This document shows positions 46,734 through 58,411 of a stretch of 64,000 nt of DNA, in pieces. How positions within the stretch are numbered: the stretch's first letter is position 1; each line of letters starts with the position of its first letter. The DNA comes from Prostheceraeus crozeri (Eukaryota > Platyhelminthes > Polycladida > Euryleptidae): assembly GCA_907163375.1 (NCBI GenBank), contig CAJQUW010016879.1, positions 496,001-560,000 of the forward strand, read 5' to 3'. Below the pieces are notes generated by a model. The model had not been told where the DNA came from. It was given only the letters and a program-made list of their open reading frames with translations, and did no database searches. The position numbers and the translations under genes are program-made.

Positions 46734-49700
46734 ATAGATAGAGTACCTAACTACATCTTTCAGGCATTTTAGCCATAGTTCAAAATACACAAAAGACAAA
46801 TTAAAGGGTAAATATGAAACATCAGAATACTGTTATCTTCGCATTGGATATTGTTTGCTTGGATTTAGCAATTTGTGCACAAAATGATTGGTGCTTTAAA
46901 TTGGTGCAATACCTTGCTATCCAAACCTAAATATTTATTGACTTTCAAAAGACAGCTTATCAAGTTTTAAAAAATAACGTGGACTCGGGCAACAGAACAT
47001 ATTTATCACATTATTAAACGTATTTATCCCTTGTTAACTGTAACATTGCAATGCACATTCGCCATCTAATTCCTAACTTTGATTGAAATTTTATTCTTCC
47101 TTTCCGTCACCTATACTTGTTGTACAGCTCTCTTTGAATGAGTTAGCCTCATAGATTTATGCAGAATTATTGTAATCAAGATGTTCAAACGCAACAAAGT
47201 TTAACCGAATGTGTCATAGTGTAATTTTCTATGATTATATATCCCCAGTTTGATTATAGATCAGCATCATATAGTGCATCAATCCAACTACAAACAAGTC
47301 AGGCTTAACTTTGACTTGTATGTGACACCTACGTAGGTATACAGTAGAACTATGTAGGCCTACGTCAGAAATTATTCTTTTTTACATCTACAGGCAATGT
47401 GCCTTTCATGCTTACTACTATCATGCTTTGAACAGTAGCAAACATGCACAAATGAGGACATTACTTCAATAATTCATTTCATTTAATAAATTTAGACATA
47501 TCAAGTAGACTGTCAAATAAAGATTATTGTAGTAAATAGGACCAAGGCCTACTTATGTATGCATTCTTTCGGTTTAGACCCATAGACCGTAGAGTATGAA
47601 CAGTTAATCAAGATACTTTATTATTCAAATATAAGCTTCAAAATTTTCGAGGCTGCAAATGTAGAATATTCTCATGGCTATTGAAAGTGATAACTAAAGC
47701 TGTGATAACAAGAAAAATATATTAGTTATAAAAGTTGACGAATTCAGATGTCTACTTTTTAGAATGCACACAAATCAATAAAATTGCGAATCTCGGCTCT
47801 GATTTTTCTACTTCCGAAATTTCAAACACCTTAATAAAAATGTTCAATTTATCTTTAATGATAAAATTTGCGAACTACACGAAGGTTTAGCGATGGGCTC
47901 ATATCTCGCTCCAGTTATAGCCGCATTCGCCTTGGACATGATAGAAAAAGAAATTTCACACTTCAACATAAAGCCATTGATGTATATCCGTTACGTTGAC
48001 GACATTCTTGTCTGTTTGGAAAATGCTGTTGACTGTGACAATTTCTATAATTTTATTAATTCCATCGATAAAGTTCACTATTGAACATTCTGTCAATAAT
48101 TCCATTGATTTTCTTGACTTAACCAATACTTTGAAAAATATGAAAATTACCTCTGTTTAGAAAATGAAGCAAACGAATACTGGTTTATACATACCTGCCA
48201 TTTCTTACTGTCCTCACAAATACAAAATGTCTGCTATGAGAAGCTTGATTTACAGGGCTCTCAAACTTTGTAGTGATCCTAATGATGTCAAGCAATGTAT
48301 TGAGAAATTGAAAAATATTTTCCTTCTAAATGGCTATACTGAAAGAGAATTTGATAACATTTACGAAAAGGTAGAAGCGTGTATTAAAAATCCACCATCT
48401 AGCGATAATCAAGAAAAAACTAAAATTTTTTAAATAACAAATCGCAATTTGTCTTTTTGCAACGAGTTACTTGCCGGTATCAAACAAATCAATGTTCGTC
48501 TGAAAAAACACCGCATTATTTCCAATGTTTGAAACTTTAAAGACTAGCATGCTAATTCCGAACAAAGATAAAAACCCTTGTTTCTTACTCTCTCTAACTG
48601 TTTATGAATATGAATGTGAGCACTGTAATAAGTGTTACATAGGAGAAACAAGAATGCATTTTATTACTCGGATAAATGAACATATGAAACGTAGACCTGC
48701 TTCTGAAATTAGCATGAACGAACACTTTCCTAACGAAGCGTAGTAGTTCACTTTCCTTCTTTTGTATATAAACTCCATTTTACTGTAATATTTGTTTCTC
48801 CTGTCACCGATGATGAGCAATTTTGATTGAAACATTTTGACCCTCAAAATGAATAGTTTTCATTCTAGAATATCAAAATGTATGTCAAAGCATCTTCAGA
48901 TTTTTCATGAATTATGAATTTGATCACATGAAATTTCGTGCGCAAGAGTATCGAAAAAAGCAATTCTTTTTCATAATTGAAAACGTGACTGAAAGCAGTT
49001 AGTTAATGTAGAGGTTGTTGTCAAATGCTGCTTGCAATAATTCCAATGAAGTTGAAGAACTCACAATCAATAAACATGAGAAAATCTATACACTCTCATT
49101 GTCGTAGCTGTTTGATAGACCATTGTTGTAGATTCTGAAACATTGCGCAATATAACCATGTTACCGTCTTAATTCTGGTAAGTCATGCTTCGTATATTGT
49201 GTGATCTTGCCGCTTTTGAGCTAAATGTCTTTAGTATATAGTATTTTCTGTTGTTGACATCTGCTATCATTAGATGATTCATGAAGGTCCTCCTTCAGAA
49301 CGACTTTTGTGACTGAAATGACCAAAAAAAAAACACAAGCTGCTTCCAGGTTGTCATTGATATTCATTTCACTATATCAAGATTTCTCATAGCTCGCATT
49401 TATTGAGTAAATAAGATAAGCTATATCTATGACCAATCAATTTTTGTGAGAAGAATTCCACTGAGGGTTATCATAAAATCACACAGCATAAAATCATAAC
49501 TGCATAGAGTAAGTTGTGATTCCATCCATTCATAATTCAATTCTGCATAATGATTTTATGGACGCTGGAGCGCATTCTGTTTATTAATAATTTAGACAAG
49601 TGGAAATTTGAAAGATCCACAAAGCCTGTTGGAAAAATATGCTATTAATTAACTCACTAAGTTAACAAACTCGATAATTGAGCCAATAGGCAGACTAAGA

Positions 49701-49995
49701 TTTTTCTTTCTATGAAGACATGATACTGTTCATGAAATTTCCTATATATTCAACTTAGCTTCCTTTAAAGTTAAATGTTTTGGGATTCTTATCAGAGAAG
49801 TTTCATTCTGTTTGACGTCTAAAATGTTTCATACTACGTACTTAAATAAAAAATCTCTTACATCATATACGTGTAGTAAGCATGTAAACACAGGTACAAT
49901 TTGCAAAATTTTTCCACACATGAAAAAAGTTCACTGTCACTCATTCATTCCTTTCAAAATCATATTACTTATTATTCTTATAGCTTCTGTTTTAG
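46734..49995 (+). repeat. Tandem duplication, unit 1 (3262 bp)
   Basis: Head-to-tail with unit 2 (49996-55044). I noticed about eight differences over 3.26 kb: a handful of substitutions and one CT insertion. The boundary sequence is TTTTAG in the left flank, at the internal junction and at the right end, which suggests microhomology at the breakpoints. Each unit contains the same Penelope-like fragment plus about 1 kb on either side with no recognised gene. In this unit the target TA of the mariner (46734 + 3880 region aligned; CAAGATACTTTATT near 47629-47642) is unoccupied. Confidence 0.95.
47830..48850 (+). mobile_element. Penelope-like element fragment (in unit 1)
   Basis: Contains the end of the reverse transcriptase palm (EGLAMGSYLAPVIAAFALDM and the catalytic YIRYVDDILVC, about 47884-48020), the thumb region with IFLLNGYTEREFDNI (about 48320), and a GIY-YIG endonuclease part (YECEHCNKCYIGETRM, RINEHMKR, about 48610-48690). 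A hammerhead-like remnant follows at 48807-48833 (CCGATGA ... GAAAC). 5'-truncated with several breaks. The same damage is present in the unit 2 copy, so it decayed before the duplication. Confidence 0.9.
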
Positions 49996-50877
49996 ATAGA
50001 TAGACTACCTTACTACATCTTTCAGGCATTTTAGCCATAGTTCAAAATACACAAAAGACAAATTAAAAGGTAAATATGAAACATCAGAATACTGTTATCT
50101 TCGCATTGGATATTGTTTGCTTGGATTTAGCAATTTGTGCACAAAATGATTGGTGCTTTAAATTGGTGCAATACCTTGCTATCCAAACCTAAATATTTAT
50201 TGACTTTCAAAAGACAGCTTATCAAGTTTTAAAAAATAACGTGGACTCGGGCAACAGAACATATTTATCACATTATTAAACGTATTTATCCCTTGTTAAC
50301 TGTAACATTGCAATGCACATTCGCCATCTAATTCCTAACTTTGATTGAAATTTTATTCTTCCTTTCCGTCACCTATACTTGTTGTACAGCTCTCTTTGAA
50401 TGAGTTAGCCTCATAGATTTATGCAGAATTATTGTAATCAAGATGTTCAAACGCAACAAAGTTTAACCGAATGTGTCATAGTGTAATTTTCTATGATTAT
50501 ATATCCCCAGTTTGATTATAGATCAGCATCATATAGTGCATCAATCCAACTACAAACAAGTCAGGCTTAACTTTGACTTGTATGTGACACCTACGTAGGT
50601 ATACAGTAGAACTATGTAGGCCTACGTCAGAAATTATTCTTTTTTACATCTACAGGCAATGTGCCTTTCATGCTTACTACTATCATGCTTTGAACAGTAG
50701 CAAACATGCACAAATGAGGACATTACTTCAATAATTCATTTCATTTAATAAATTTAGACATATCAAGTAGACTGTCAAATAAAGATTATTGTAGTAAATA
50801 GGACCAAGGCCTACTTATGTATGCATTCTTTCGGTTTAGACCCATAGACCGTAGAGTATGAACAGTTAATCAAGATA

Positions 50878-52660
50878 CGTGGGGTGTCCAAGAATTAGTG
50901 GCGTATTTTCTGAGAAACTAACTTCCTGTAACCCTAATACCCTATATGGATGCTCATTTGAAAGAGGAGAACGTCACGAATCCAGTGGTACAAGTTTCAT
51001 ATCGATACTATATAATTATAATAAGCTACATGTGAAATAATTATAGTACCCGATTCACTTCATACATACATGTACATGTAAATGAAAAAAGACAAAATGT
51101 CAGGCAAAGGAATCGTCAGACAAATTCCCGACCTTTTCAACATAGTCACCGTTGATGGCGATGCACTTCTCCCATCGATGAATGAGATCTCGCATTGCCT
51201 TCTCGTATTCATCGGTCTTGATTTCACGGTGGCAGATCTGCTTCACTTCCTTCTCCAGTTCGTCCTTGCTTCTGAACTGACGACCGCGCAGTTTTCGCTT
51301 CAACAGCCCAAAGAGGAAGAAGTCGCATTGACTGAGGTCTGGAGAGTACGGTGGATGAGGAATTGCTGTGACCGAGAGCTGCGCCAGAGTCTCTTGTGTC
51401 TTTCTGGACACATGGGGTGTTGCGTTGTCATGCAGCAAAGAAATGTTCTTTGATGATCGTCCTCGTCGCTTGTTCCTGTAATCCAATTTCATCTTCCGCA
51501 AAGACAAGCAGTAGCGATCGGAATTGATCGTTGCTTTGTCCTCGATGAAGTCGAGCGTGACAATGCCATGTTGATCAAAAAACGCAGTCATCATAATCTT
51601 CTTCTTCCATGCGCTTGCCATCGCCTTCACCGGAGGGTTGGAACCGATCGGGGCCCAAACTTTGGATTGTTCCTTTGATTCTGGCTCGAAGTGACAGATC
51701 CAGGTTTCATCAGACGTCACAAGAGATGAAAGGAAGTCATTCACACCGCCGCAATCGCTCACTAACTGAAGGTTCTGCTGGCATGCGTCCACCCGGCGTT
51801 GCTTCAGCTCATCAGTGAGAAGTCGAGGGACCCATCGAGCGGAGAGCTTGCTCAGACCCAACTCGGTCTTCATGACGTTGAAGATGCTCGACCGTGGGGT
51901 TTGGAGACGAGCTTCCATTTCTCTTATGGTCATGCGGGCATCCTCGTCGAGCGGTTCTCTGATCTTTGAGGGAAGTGTTTCAGCACTACAACTCGGCCTA
52001 CGCCCCTGACCGGGTTCGCGATCGAGTTGCCGTTCGTCCGCTTTGGAATTCTTGACACCACCGCTGGACAGACCGCAAGGACATTGCGTGTTCAGGTCCG
52101 ACAGCTTTCTGAAGTTCTGCATGGATGGACTTTCCACTGTGCTTTGTCATCCACAATGAATAGACCATTGCCCGTTGCGCCTCAAAAGAACACACCGTTA
52201 GACGTTGCCCACCCGTAGCCATCCTCGAGGATTGTGAGAATGTCTGAATTGCATGTCAAATGCTGCACAGCAGGCATCGATCGAGGCAATGAACGGTGCG
52301 GCAATGAAATTAAGCAATGAACGGTGCAGACAACAGCACGAGCCTCGTCGTAGTGTCAATAGACATCTGCATCTCGCTGTCATTGAACAATAGACTTGGG
52401 GACGATGAGCAGACGTGCTTCACCGTAAAAAAGATTCACGAGTGCAGTGTGTGTGTCATGTATGACATTTGTGTATGAAGCATGTAACTACGTGATTTTC
52501 AATAATCGATAACTTTTTTTGTATTCTAAATAGGAATTAGCTTTTTTGAGGGCTGCATTCCCCACGCTTTCAGCTTTAAAATGAGTGTCAATAAAGTTAT
52601 TTAGGATAACCGGAAGTTGGTTTCTCAGAAAATACGCCACTAATTCTTGGACACCCCACG
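50878..52660 (-). mobile_element. mariner (Tc1/mariner, DD34D) element, complete ends
   Basis: The terminal inverted repeats begin CGTGGGGTGTCCAAGAATTA. They agree over the first 41 positions and at 47 or so of the first 50. They are flanked by TA (50876-50877 and 52661-52662), the Tc1/mariner target duplication. The element is 1783 bp and carries one transposase reading on the minus strand. The empty site survives in duplication unit 1. High end similarity and a nearly intact gene indicate a recent insertion. Confidence 0.97.
51100..52222 (-). pseudogene. mariner transposase, one frameshift
   Basis: ATG at 52220-52222. The N-terminal paired-type DNA-binding part (QRAMVYSLWMTKHSGKSIHA, then SLRSVQRWCQEFQSGR) runs to about 52010, where the frame shifts. 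The main frame continues with RMTIREMEARLQTPRSSIFN, ARWVPRLLTDELKQRR, the first catalytic Asp in TSDETWICHFEPE, the second in LLHDNATPH, and the third in YSPDLSQCDFFLFG. Thirty-four residues separate the second and third aspartates, the DD34D signature of mariner proper. Total length (about 350-370 residues) is normal. Apart from the frameshift the protein looks complete. The function is cut-and-paste transposition in the nucleus. Confidence 0.93.
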
Positions 52661-52879
52661 TACTTTATTATTCAAATATAAGCTTCAAAATTTTCGAGGC
52701 TGCAAATGTAGAATATTCTCATGGCTATTGAAAGTGATAACTAAAGCTGTGATAACAAGAAAAATATATTAGTTATAAAAGTTGACGAATTCAGATGTCT
52801 ACTTTTTAGAATGCACACAAATCAATAAAATTGCGAATCTCGGCTCTGATTTTTCTACTTCCGAAATTTCAAACACCTT

Positions 52880-53900
52880 AATAAAAATGTTCAATTTATC
52901 TTTAATGATAAAATTTGCGAACTACACGAAGGTTTAGCGATGGGCTCATATCTCGCTCCAGTTATGGCCGCATTCGCCTTGGACATGATAGAAAAAGAAA
53001 TTTCACACTTCAACATAAAGCCATTGATGTATATCCGTTACGTTGACGACATTCTTGTCTGTTTGGAAAATGCTGTTGACTGTGACAATTTCTATAATTT
53101 TATTAATTCCATCGATAAAGTTCACTATTGAACATTCTGTCAATAATTCCATTGATTTTCTTGACTTAACCAATACTTTGAAAAATATGAAAATTACCTC
53201 TGTTTGGAAAATGAAGCAAACGAATACTGGTTTATACATACCTGCCATTTCTTACTGTCCTCACAAATACAAAATGTCTGCTATGAGAAGCTTGATTTAC
53301 AGGGCTCTCAAACTTTGTAGTGATCCTAATGATGTCAAGCAATGTATTGAGAAATTGAAAAATATTTTCCTTCTAAATGGCTATACTGAAAGAGAATTTG
53401 ATAACATTTACGAAAAGGTAGAAGCGTGTATTAAAAATCCACCATCTAGCGATAATCAAGAAAAAACTAAAATTTTTTAAATAACAAATCGCAATTTGTC
53501 TTTTTGCAACGAGTTACTTGCCGGTATCAAACAAATCAATGTTCGTCTGAAAAAACACCGCATTATTTCCAATGTTTGAAACTTTAAAGACTAGCATGCT
53601 AATTCCGAACAAAGATAAAAACCCTTGTTTCTTACTCTCTCTCTAACTGTTTATGAATATGAATGTGAGCACTGTAATAAGTGTTACATAGGAGAAACAA
53701 GAATGCATTTTATTACTCGGATAAATGAACATATGAAACGTAGACCTGCTTCTGAAATTAGCATGAACGAACACTTTCCTAACGAAGCGTAGTAGTTCAC
53801 TTTCCTTCTTTTGTATATAAACTCCATTTTACTGTAATATTTGTTTCTCCTGTCACCGATGATGAGCAATTTTGATTGAAACATTTTGACCCTCAAAATG
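52880..53900 (+). mobile_element. Penelope-like element fragment (in unit 2)
   Basis: Duplicate of 47830-48850 created by the segmental duplication rather than by a new insertion. It has the same truncation point, domains and hammerhead-like remnant (53856-53882), with only a few base differences. Confidence 0.9.
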
Positions 53901-55044
53901 AATAGTTTTCATTCTAGAATATCAAAATGTATGTCAAAGCATCTTCAGATTTTTCATGAATTATGAATTTGATCACATGAAATTTCGTGCGCAAGAGTAT
54001 CGAAAAAAGCAATTCTTTTTCATAATTGAAAACGTGACTGAAAGCAGTTAGTTAATGTAGAGGTTGTTATCAAATGCTGCTTGCAATAATTCCAATGAAG
54101 TTGAAGAACTCACAATCAATAAACATGAGAAAATCTATACACTCTCATTGTCGTAGCTGTTTGATAGACCATTGTTGTAGATTCTGAAACATTGCGCAAT
54201 ATAACCATGTTACCGTCTTAATTCTGGTAAGTCATGCTTCGTATATTGTGTGATCTTGCCGCTTTTGAGCTAAATGTCTTTAGTATATAGTATTTTCTGT
54301 TGTTGACATCTGCTATCATTAGATGATTCATGAAGGTCCTCCTTCAGAACGACTTTTGTGACTGAAATGACCAAAAAAAAAACACAAGCTGCTTCCAGGT
54401 TGTCATTGATATTCATTTCACTATATCAAGATTTCTCATAGCTCGCATTTATTGAGTAAATAAGATAAGCTATATCTATGACCAATCAATTTTTGTGAGA
54501 AGAATTCCACTGAGGGTTATCATAAAATCACACAGCATAAAATCATAACTGCATAGAGTAAGTTGTGATTCCATCCATTCATAATTCATTTCTGCATAAT
54601 GATTTTATGGACGCTGGAGCGCATTCTGTTTATTAATAATTTAGACAAGTGGAAATTTGAAAGATCCACAAAGCCTGTTGGAAAAATATGCTATTAATTA
54701 ACTCACTAAGTTAACAAACTCGATAATTGAGCCAATAGGCAGACTAAGATTTTTCTTTCTATGAAGACATGATACTGTTCATGAAATTTCCTATATATTC
54801 AACTTAGCTTCCTTTAAAGTTAAATGTTTTGGGATTCTTATCAGAGAAGTTTCATTCTGTTTGACGTCTAAAATGTTTCATACTACGTACTTAAATAAAA
54901 AATCTCTTACATCATATACGTGTAGTAAGCATGTAAACACAGGTACAATTTGCAAAATTTTTCCACACATGAAAAAAGTTCACTGTCACTCATTCATTCC
55001 TTTCAAAATCATATTACTTATTATTCTTATAGCTTCTGTTTTAG

Positions 55045-56460
55045 GAAGTTTTCCATATTGTCAGGGAGGCTTTCAAACGGCAAAGCTGTTTGAAGATGGA
55101 TGCAAAAATCCGCAAAAATTTCATCTACCCAGTTTAAGTTTCTTTCAGAAGTTTCCTCTTTAGACATTTGTGCCATGACTTATAATAAAACATGAGGAAT
55201 ATAATCACACGAGAGCTCTTTCATATCAAAATATAAGTCAAGCATATATTGCATTGATATACTCGCATGTTGTGTCTATAGGGTTTCGCATATACTCGAA
55301 AATGCTATTCCCACGAATCGGGAAATATCAACTCGTTATTCCCAGAAATTCCCGGGATCATTGGAAATTTTAAAATATTGAGGTGATAAAGTAATGCTTG
55401 CCAAAATGCAACGGCTTTATTCTCACTTATTGAAAGTTATTGAAATATTGCTTGACAGTCAGTATGCAGGCCTGCTATGCAGGATATTGATGTGAGATAT
55501 CAAATCATTTAAAAAACATTGTAGGTCTAAATTTTGTTAAAGTGAATTAGAGTAAATTACAATCGGCAAATAACAACATAAGGTAATAAATAGTGGCGCT
55601 ATCTCTTCTTTATTTTACGCCATTTCCTAATAAAAATTGATGACTATAAAAGTGCTTTAATTAAGATAGATACCTAGCGATGATTTAGGGCTCAACAAAT
55701 CTAACATGAGAAGAAAGCAATATTGCATTGTAAGCAATTCCTTCATTTGCCTGCTGACGTCATCGCAGAAGTCATCATATAGAAGCAAACTTGTACAGTA
55801 AGTACACAGATATGAATTTTCTACATCAAAGGAAGAATTTTCGGATAAATTACTTGGTAAAGTGTGGTCCTCTAAGTTAGAGGACTGGTTATTGAACATT
55901 TGGGTTCGTGGTCTAGATCTTTAACTCAAATAACATAAAAAAGCCAGTCTCCCGGTATTCTCCATTTACAGTCCCAGGAATTCGGTGCTCGAAAATAATC
56001 GTGGATTCCCACGACGAGAAGCACTAGGTCAGAATTGACTGATCGTAATCAAAGCAGTTTTCATGATAAAATTCAATATAATAATCATGCATAAGCATTT
56101 AAGAAAGACCATTTAATAATTGCTAACTATCAATTGATCTCCAAGAATGTCCCTGCTATTCTTTTGGCTTGGTAGTAGTGTATAGCAACAGTCTAGTTAT
56201 ATTCTAAATAGGAATAGCAGTGTAATTGTTTTCTAAGTGTCCAGGGAATGTTCTCCAGTCGAAGATGACTAATGGTCTCATCCGCAATTATTTGAGAAGT
56301 ATATAATTTTTTGAAAAATGAAAGTTAAATCAGAACAACGTTCCGAATAACCACTGCATTCTTTTTCAAATGTCAAAATGAAATTCTCTTTGTCATTCCC
56401 TATTCAACTCCTGGAGGACTTCCGCTCGTTCGTCTTTGATTTCTTCACAAGTCCCTAATG
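55045..56460. other. No gene recognised
   Basis: An ORF entering from the duplication unit (ATG at 54873 to stop 55163) crosses the right breakpoint and includes a hydrophobic run (IPFKIILLIILIASVL) that looks like a signal peptide or membrane segment. It has no homologue I know. The remainder is AT-rich with nothing recognisable. Confidence 0.4.
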
Positions 56461-56769
56461 TAGCCCGCCCCCTCCCGCTGTCCGTTGTGAGCTCTCACGT
56501 CTTCGTTGCAACGGCCACAGCATCCTTCTCAACTCTTATCTTAACAGGATTGGCAGGTCCACTTCTCCTGACTTCCCTGTTGGTAGTGTGAACCACGATG
56601 TGCCCCACTTACTATGCTCTTGTCCCTCCCTCTCTTCTACCCGAGCAGCTATCTTCGGGTCATCGGACTCTGTTTTTTTATCTGTGGCATCGCCCGTGGG
56701 GGTTGCTCGCCTCCTTGGCCTCCGTGGCGTCCCGCCACGCTCCTATCCGCGGGACGGGGTCGGGTAATC
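56461..56769 (+). mobile_element. LINE 3' coding end (RNase-H-type C-terminus)
   Basis: Plus-strand frame VRCELSRLRCNGHSILLNSY, then LNRIGRSTSPDF, VNHDVPHLLCSCPSL and a stop at 56767-56769. This is the pattern that follows the RNase H domain in I/R1-type LINEs: R-x-R-x-GHS...YL-x-RIG-S-SP...HLL-x-CP. Only this tail remains; the upstream part is not recognisable. Confidence 0.75.
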
Positions 56770-56884
56770 CAGTCAGCCTGTCAGCTTTTATTCAATGTGA
56801 CCGCTGCTATGCATTTCACTCTCATTCTTTTTGTGCTGAGTGTTTAGTAAGAATGCAGAAAATACATGCTTTTTTTAAGTCTTG

Positions 56885-56965
56885 GGTTTGACCCGTCAAA
56901 GATTTGAACCAAGGTCTCCCGGAAGAAGAGCGAGCAATCTACCGAAAATCCACAGCGCCGGTGAA
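56885..56965 (-). repeat. tRNA-derived SINE-like fragment
   Basis: On the minus strand a B-box-like GGTTCAAATC (plus 56901-56910) follows GGGAGACCTT. A weak A-box-like GGTAGATTGCTCGC lies about 30 nt upstream. This looks like the tRNA-like head of a SINE, not a functional tRNA: no cloverleaf stems close properly. Confidence 0.4.
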
Positions 56966-57029
56966 TTGAAGAAAATAAGAAGCAATCTAGATTATCATAG
57001 CTGACGGCTTCACACATTATCAGCGCTGA

Positions 57030-57500
57030 TAGAATTTTGCATTTACTTCAATATGCCATCTTCCCTCATTAATGAAATCGCATCTTCCCTCATCTCCCAT
57101 TAATGAAAGAATTAGTGAAGTGGTCATTCGAAATCATATCACTCGTAATTGTAGTTCTATTTTTATTTCTATTTTCTAATTATCCGTTGCTTGTAATTAC
57201 ATCCATTTTCCATTTATTCCATTGCTGTAAATGACCAGTATCGTATCCTTTTCTGTTTCCATGGCAAGTATATGTAAGCATAATGAATGTGCATGTGATG
57301 TTGTGTGGAATAAATCTATGTACAGTACATGTATAAGATTTCCATTTTTACCCTTTATACACCTTCTCTGCCTTGAGAAGTCTACATTAAGTGCTTTTAA
57401 GAGCTGTTTGATCAAATAGCCACAAGAACATCGCATTTAAACACCTATGGATTGGGGAAATTCTTCAGTCCTCATTAGGACTATTTCAATTAATTATTTA
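57030..57500 (+). repeat. LINE 3'-UTR-like repeat with terminal stem-loop, copy 2
   Basis: Related to 23140-23345. The AGTCCT-CATT-AGGACT hairpin (57467-57482) is conserved exactly while the surroundings have drifted, the expected behaviour of a 3' hairpin recognised by a LINE reverse transcriptase. It lies downstream of the LINE C-terminal fragment at 56461-56769. Confidence 0.55.
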
Positions 57501-57540
57501 AGTTAGTGAGAATTACGTGTAAGTTCTACGAGTATTATAA

Positions 57541-58411
57541 ATGAATTCTGATATTTTCGAGTTTCGCATGACAGTCATATTCCACTTTGGTGCATGCTCA
57601 CTTATGTGGATATCAAATGAAGTGCGCTGCCATCCGAGATCAACACGAGCTCCAAATAGTGAGATCACACGCCATCTTCAAGTTTGTGACGGTTCGTATA
57701 GTGATGCTTGTAAACGTTTCAAAGTTTTATTTTCTTCTCAGTGGAGTCATACTTTGCGCATTCTTGAGTCTATCAAAAGATTTACTCCGGCCCTGATTTA
57801 TGTGTTCAAAAGGAATTTGTGATTGATTTGGTTTTAACTTGCTTACCTATATGTAACCACAATTTTATCCATTTTATCTGTTTGTTTCTTTTTTTGCATG
57901 CCTCAGCTTTATAGCTTTGTATTATAACTTTTTTAAATTCTACTTATTAATAGTCATATCATTATTTAATTTTGTGTTTCTTGTATTTACTTTGCTTCCA
58001 CATCGTCCATCCTTACTTAACTGTCATTATTTCTAACTTTTTCTAAGTCACTTTCTTGGTCTGATTCACAGTCATTGTTATTTGTAGACATTTGCGTAGT
58101 CACAGCATTAAGCAGACACTTTTCCATTATCTTTTGTGCACTGTTTGTGATTTCTACAATCCTATTTTATTGTCCTCAGTCTTGTGTCATGCTATTGTCA
58201 ATCTGATAAGTGTTCGTTTCGTGATTCTATGTGTGCATTTCAGTCCAGCGTAGTGCCCCAATGAGAGCTGACCGAAACATGTCGCGCGGTCAAAATGCAT
58301 GTGCGTTTCAAAAAACAGCGGTATTTCATTTTATCTATAGATTGCGGTGTTACGGTATTGCTTCTCTCCACTGAAGATGTTGCCTTGGAGGCAATGAAAC
58401 TAGTCTTGCAG
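57541..58411 (+). mobile_element. Penelope-like element 3' end with hammerhead-like cores
   Basis: The plus-strand ORF to 57822 contains SEITRHLQVCD, FKVLFSSQW and RILESIKRFTPALIYVF, the conserved C-terminal end of Penelope GIY-YIG proteins. About 550 bp downstream, two hammerhead-like strings follow: a degraded one at 58254-58282 and a better one at 58371-58405 (CTGAAGA, stem TTGCCT/AGGCAA, GAAAC-TA-GTC), though its stem I does not pair well. Only the 3' part of the element is present. Confidence 0.75.

Larger units (their letters stand above)
49996..55044 (+). repeat. Tandem duplication, unit 2 (3264 bp plus mariner)
   Basis: The same sequence as unit 1, interrupted by a mariner (50878-52660). 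Removing the mariner and one TA leaves 3264 bp, two more than unit 1, explained by the extra CT near 53640. The right boundary is at TTTTAG/GAAG (55044/55045). Confidence 0.95.

Noticed and set aside
47893-53131. Duplicate reverse-transcriptase ORFs as two independent retroelement insertions
   Set aside because: Flanks on both sides are duplicated as well and damage is shared, so a segmental duplication explains both.
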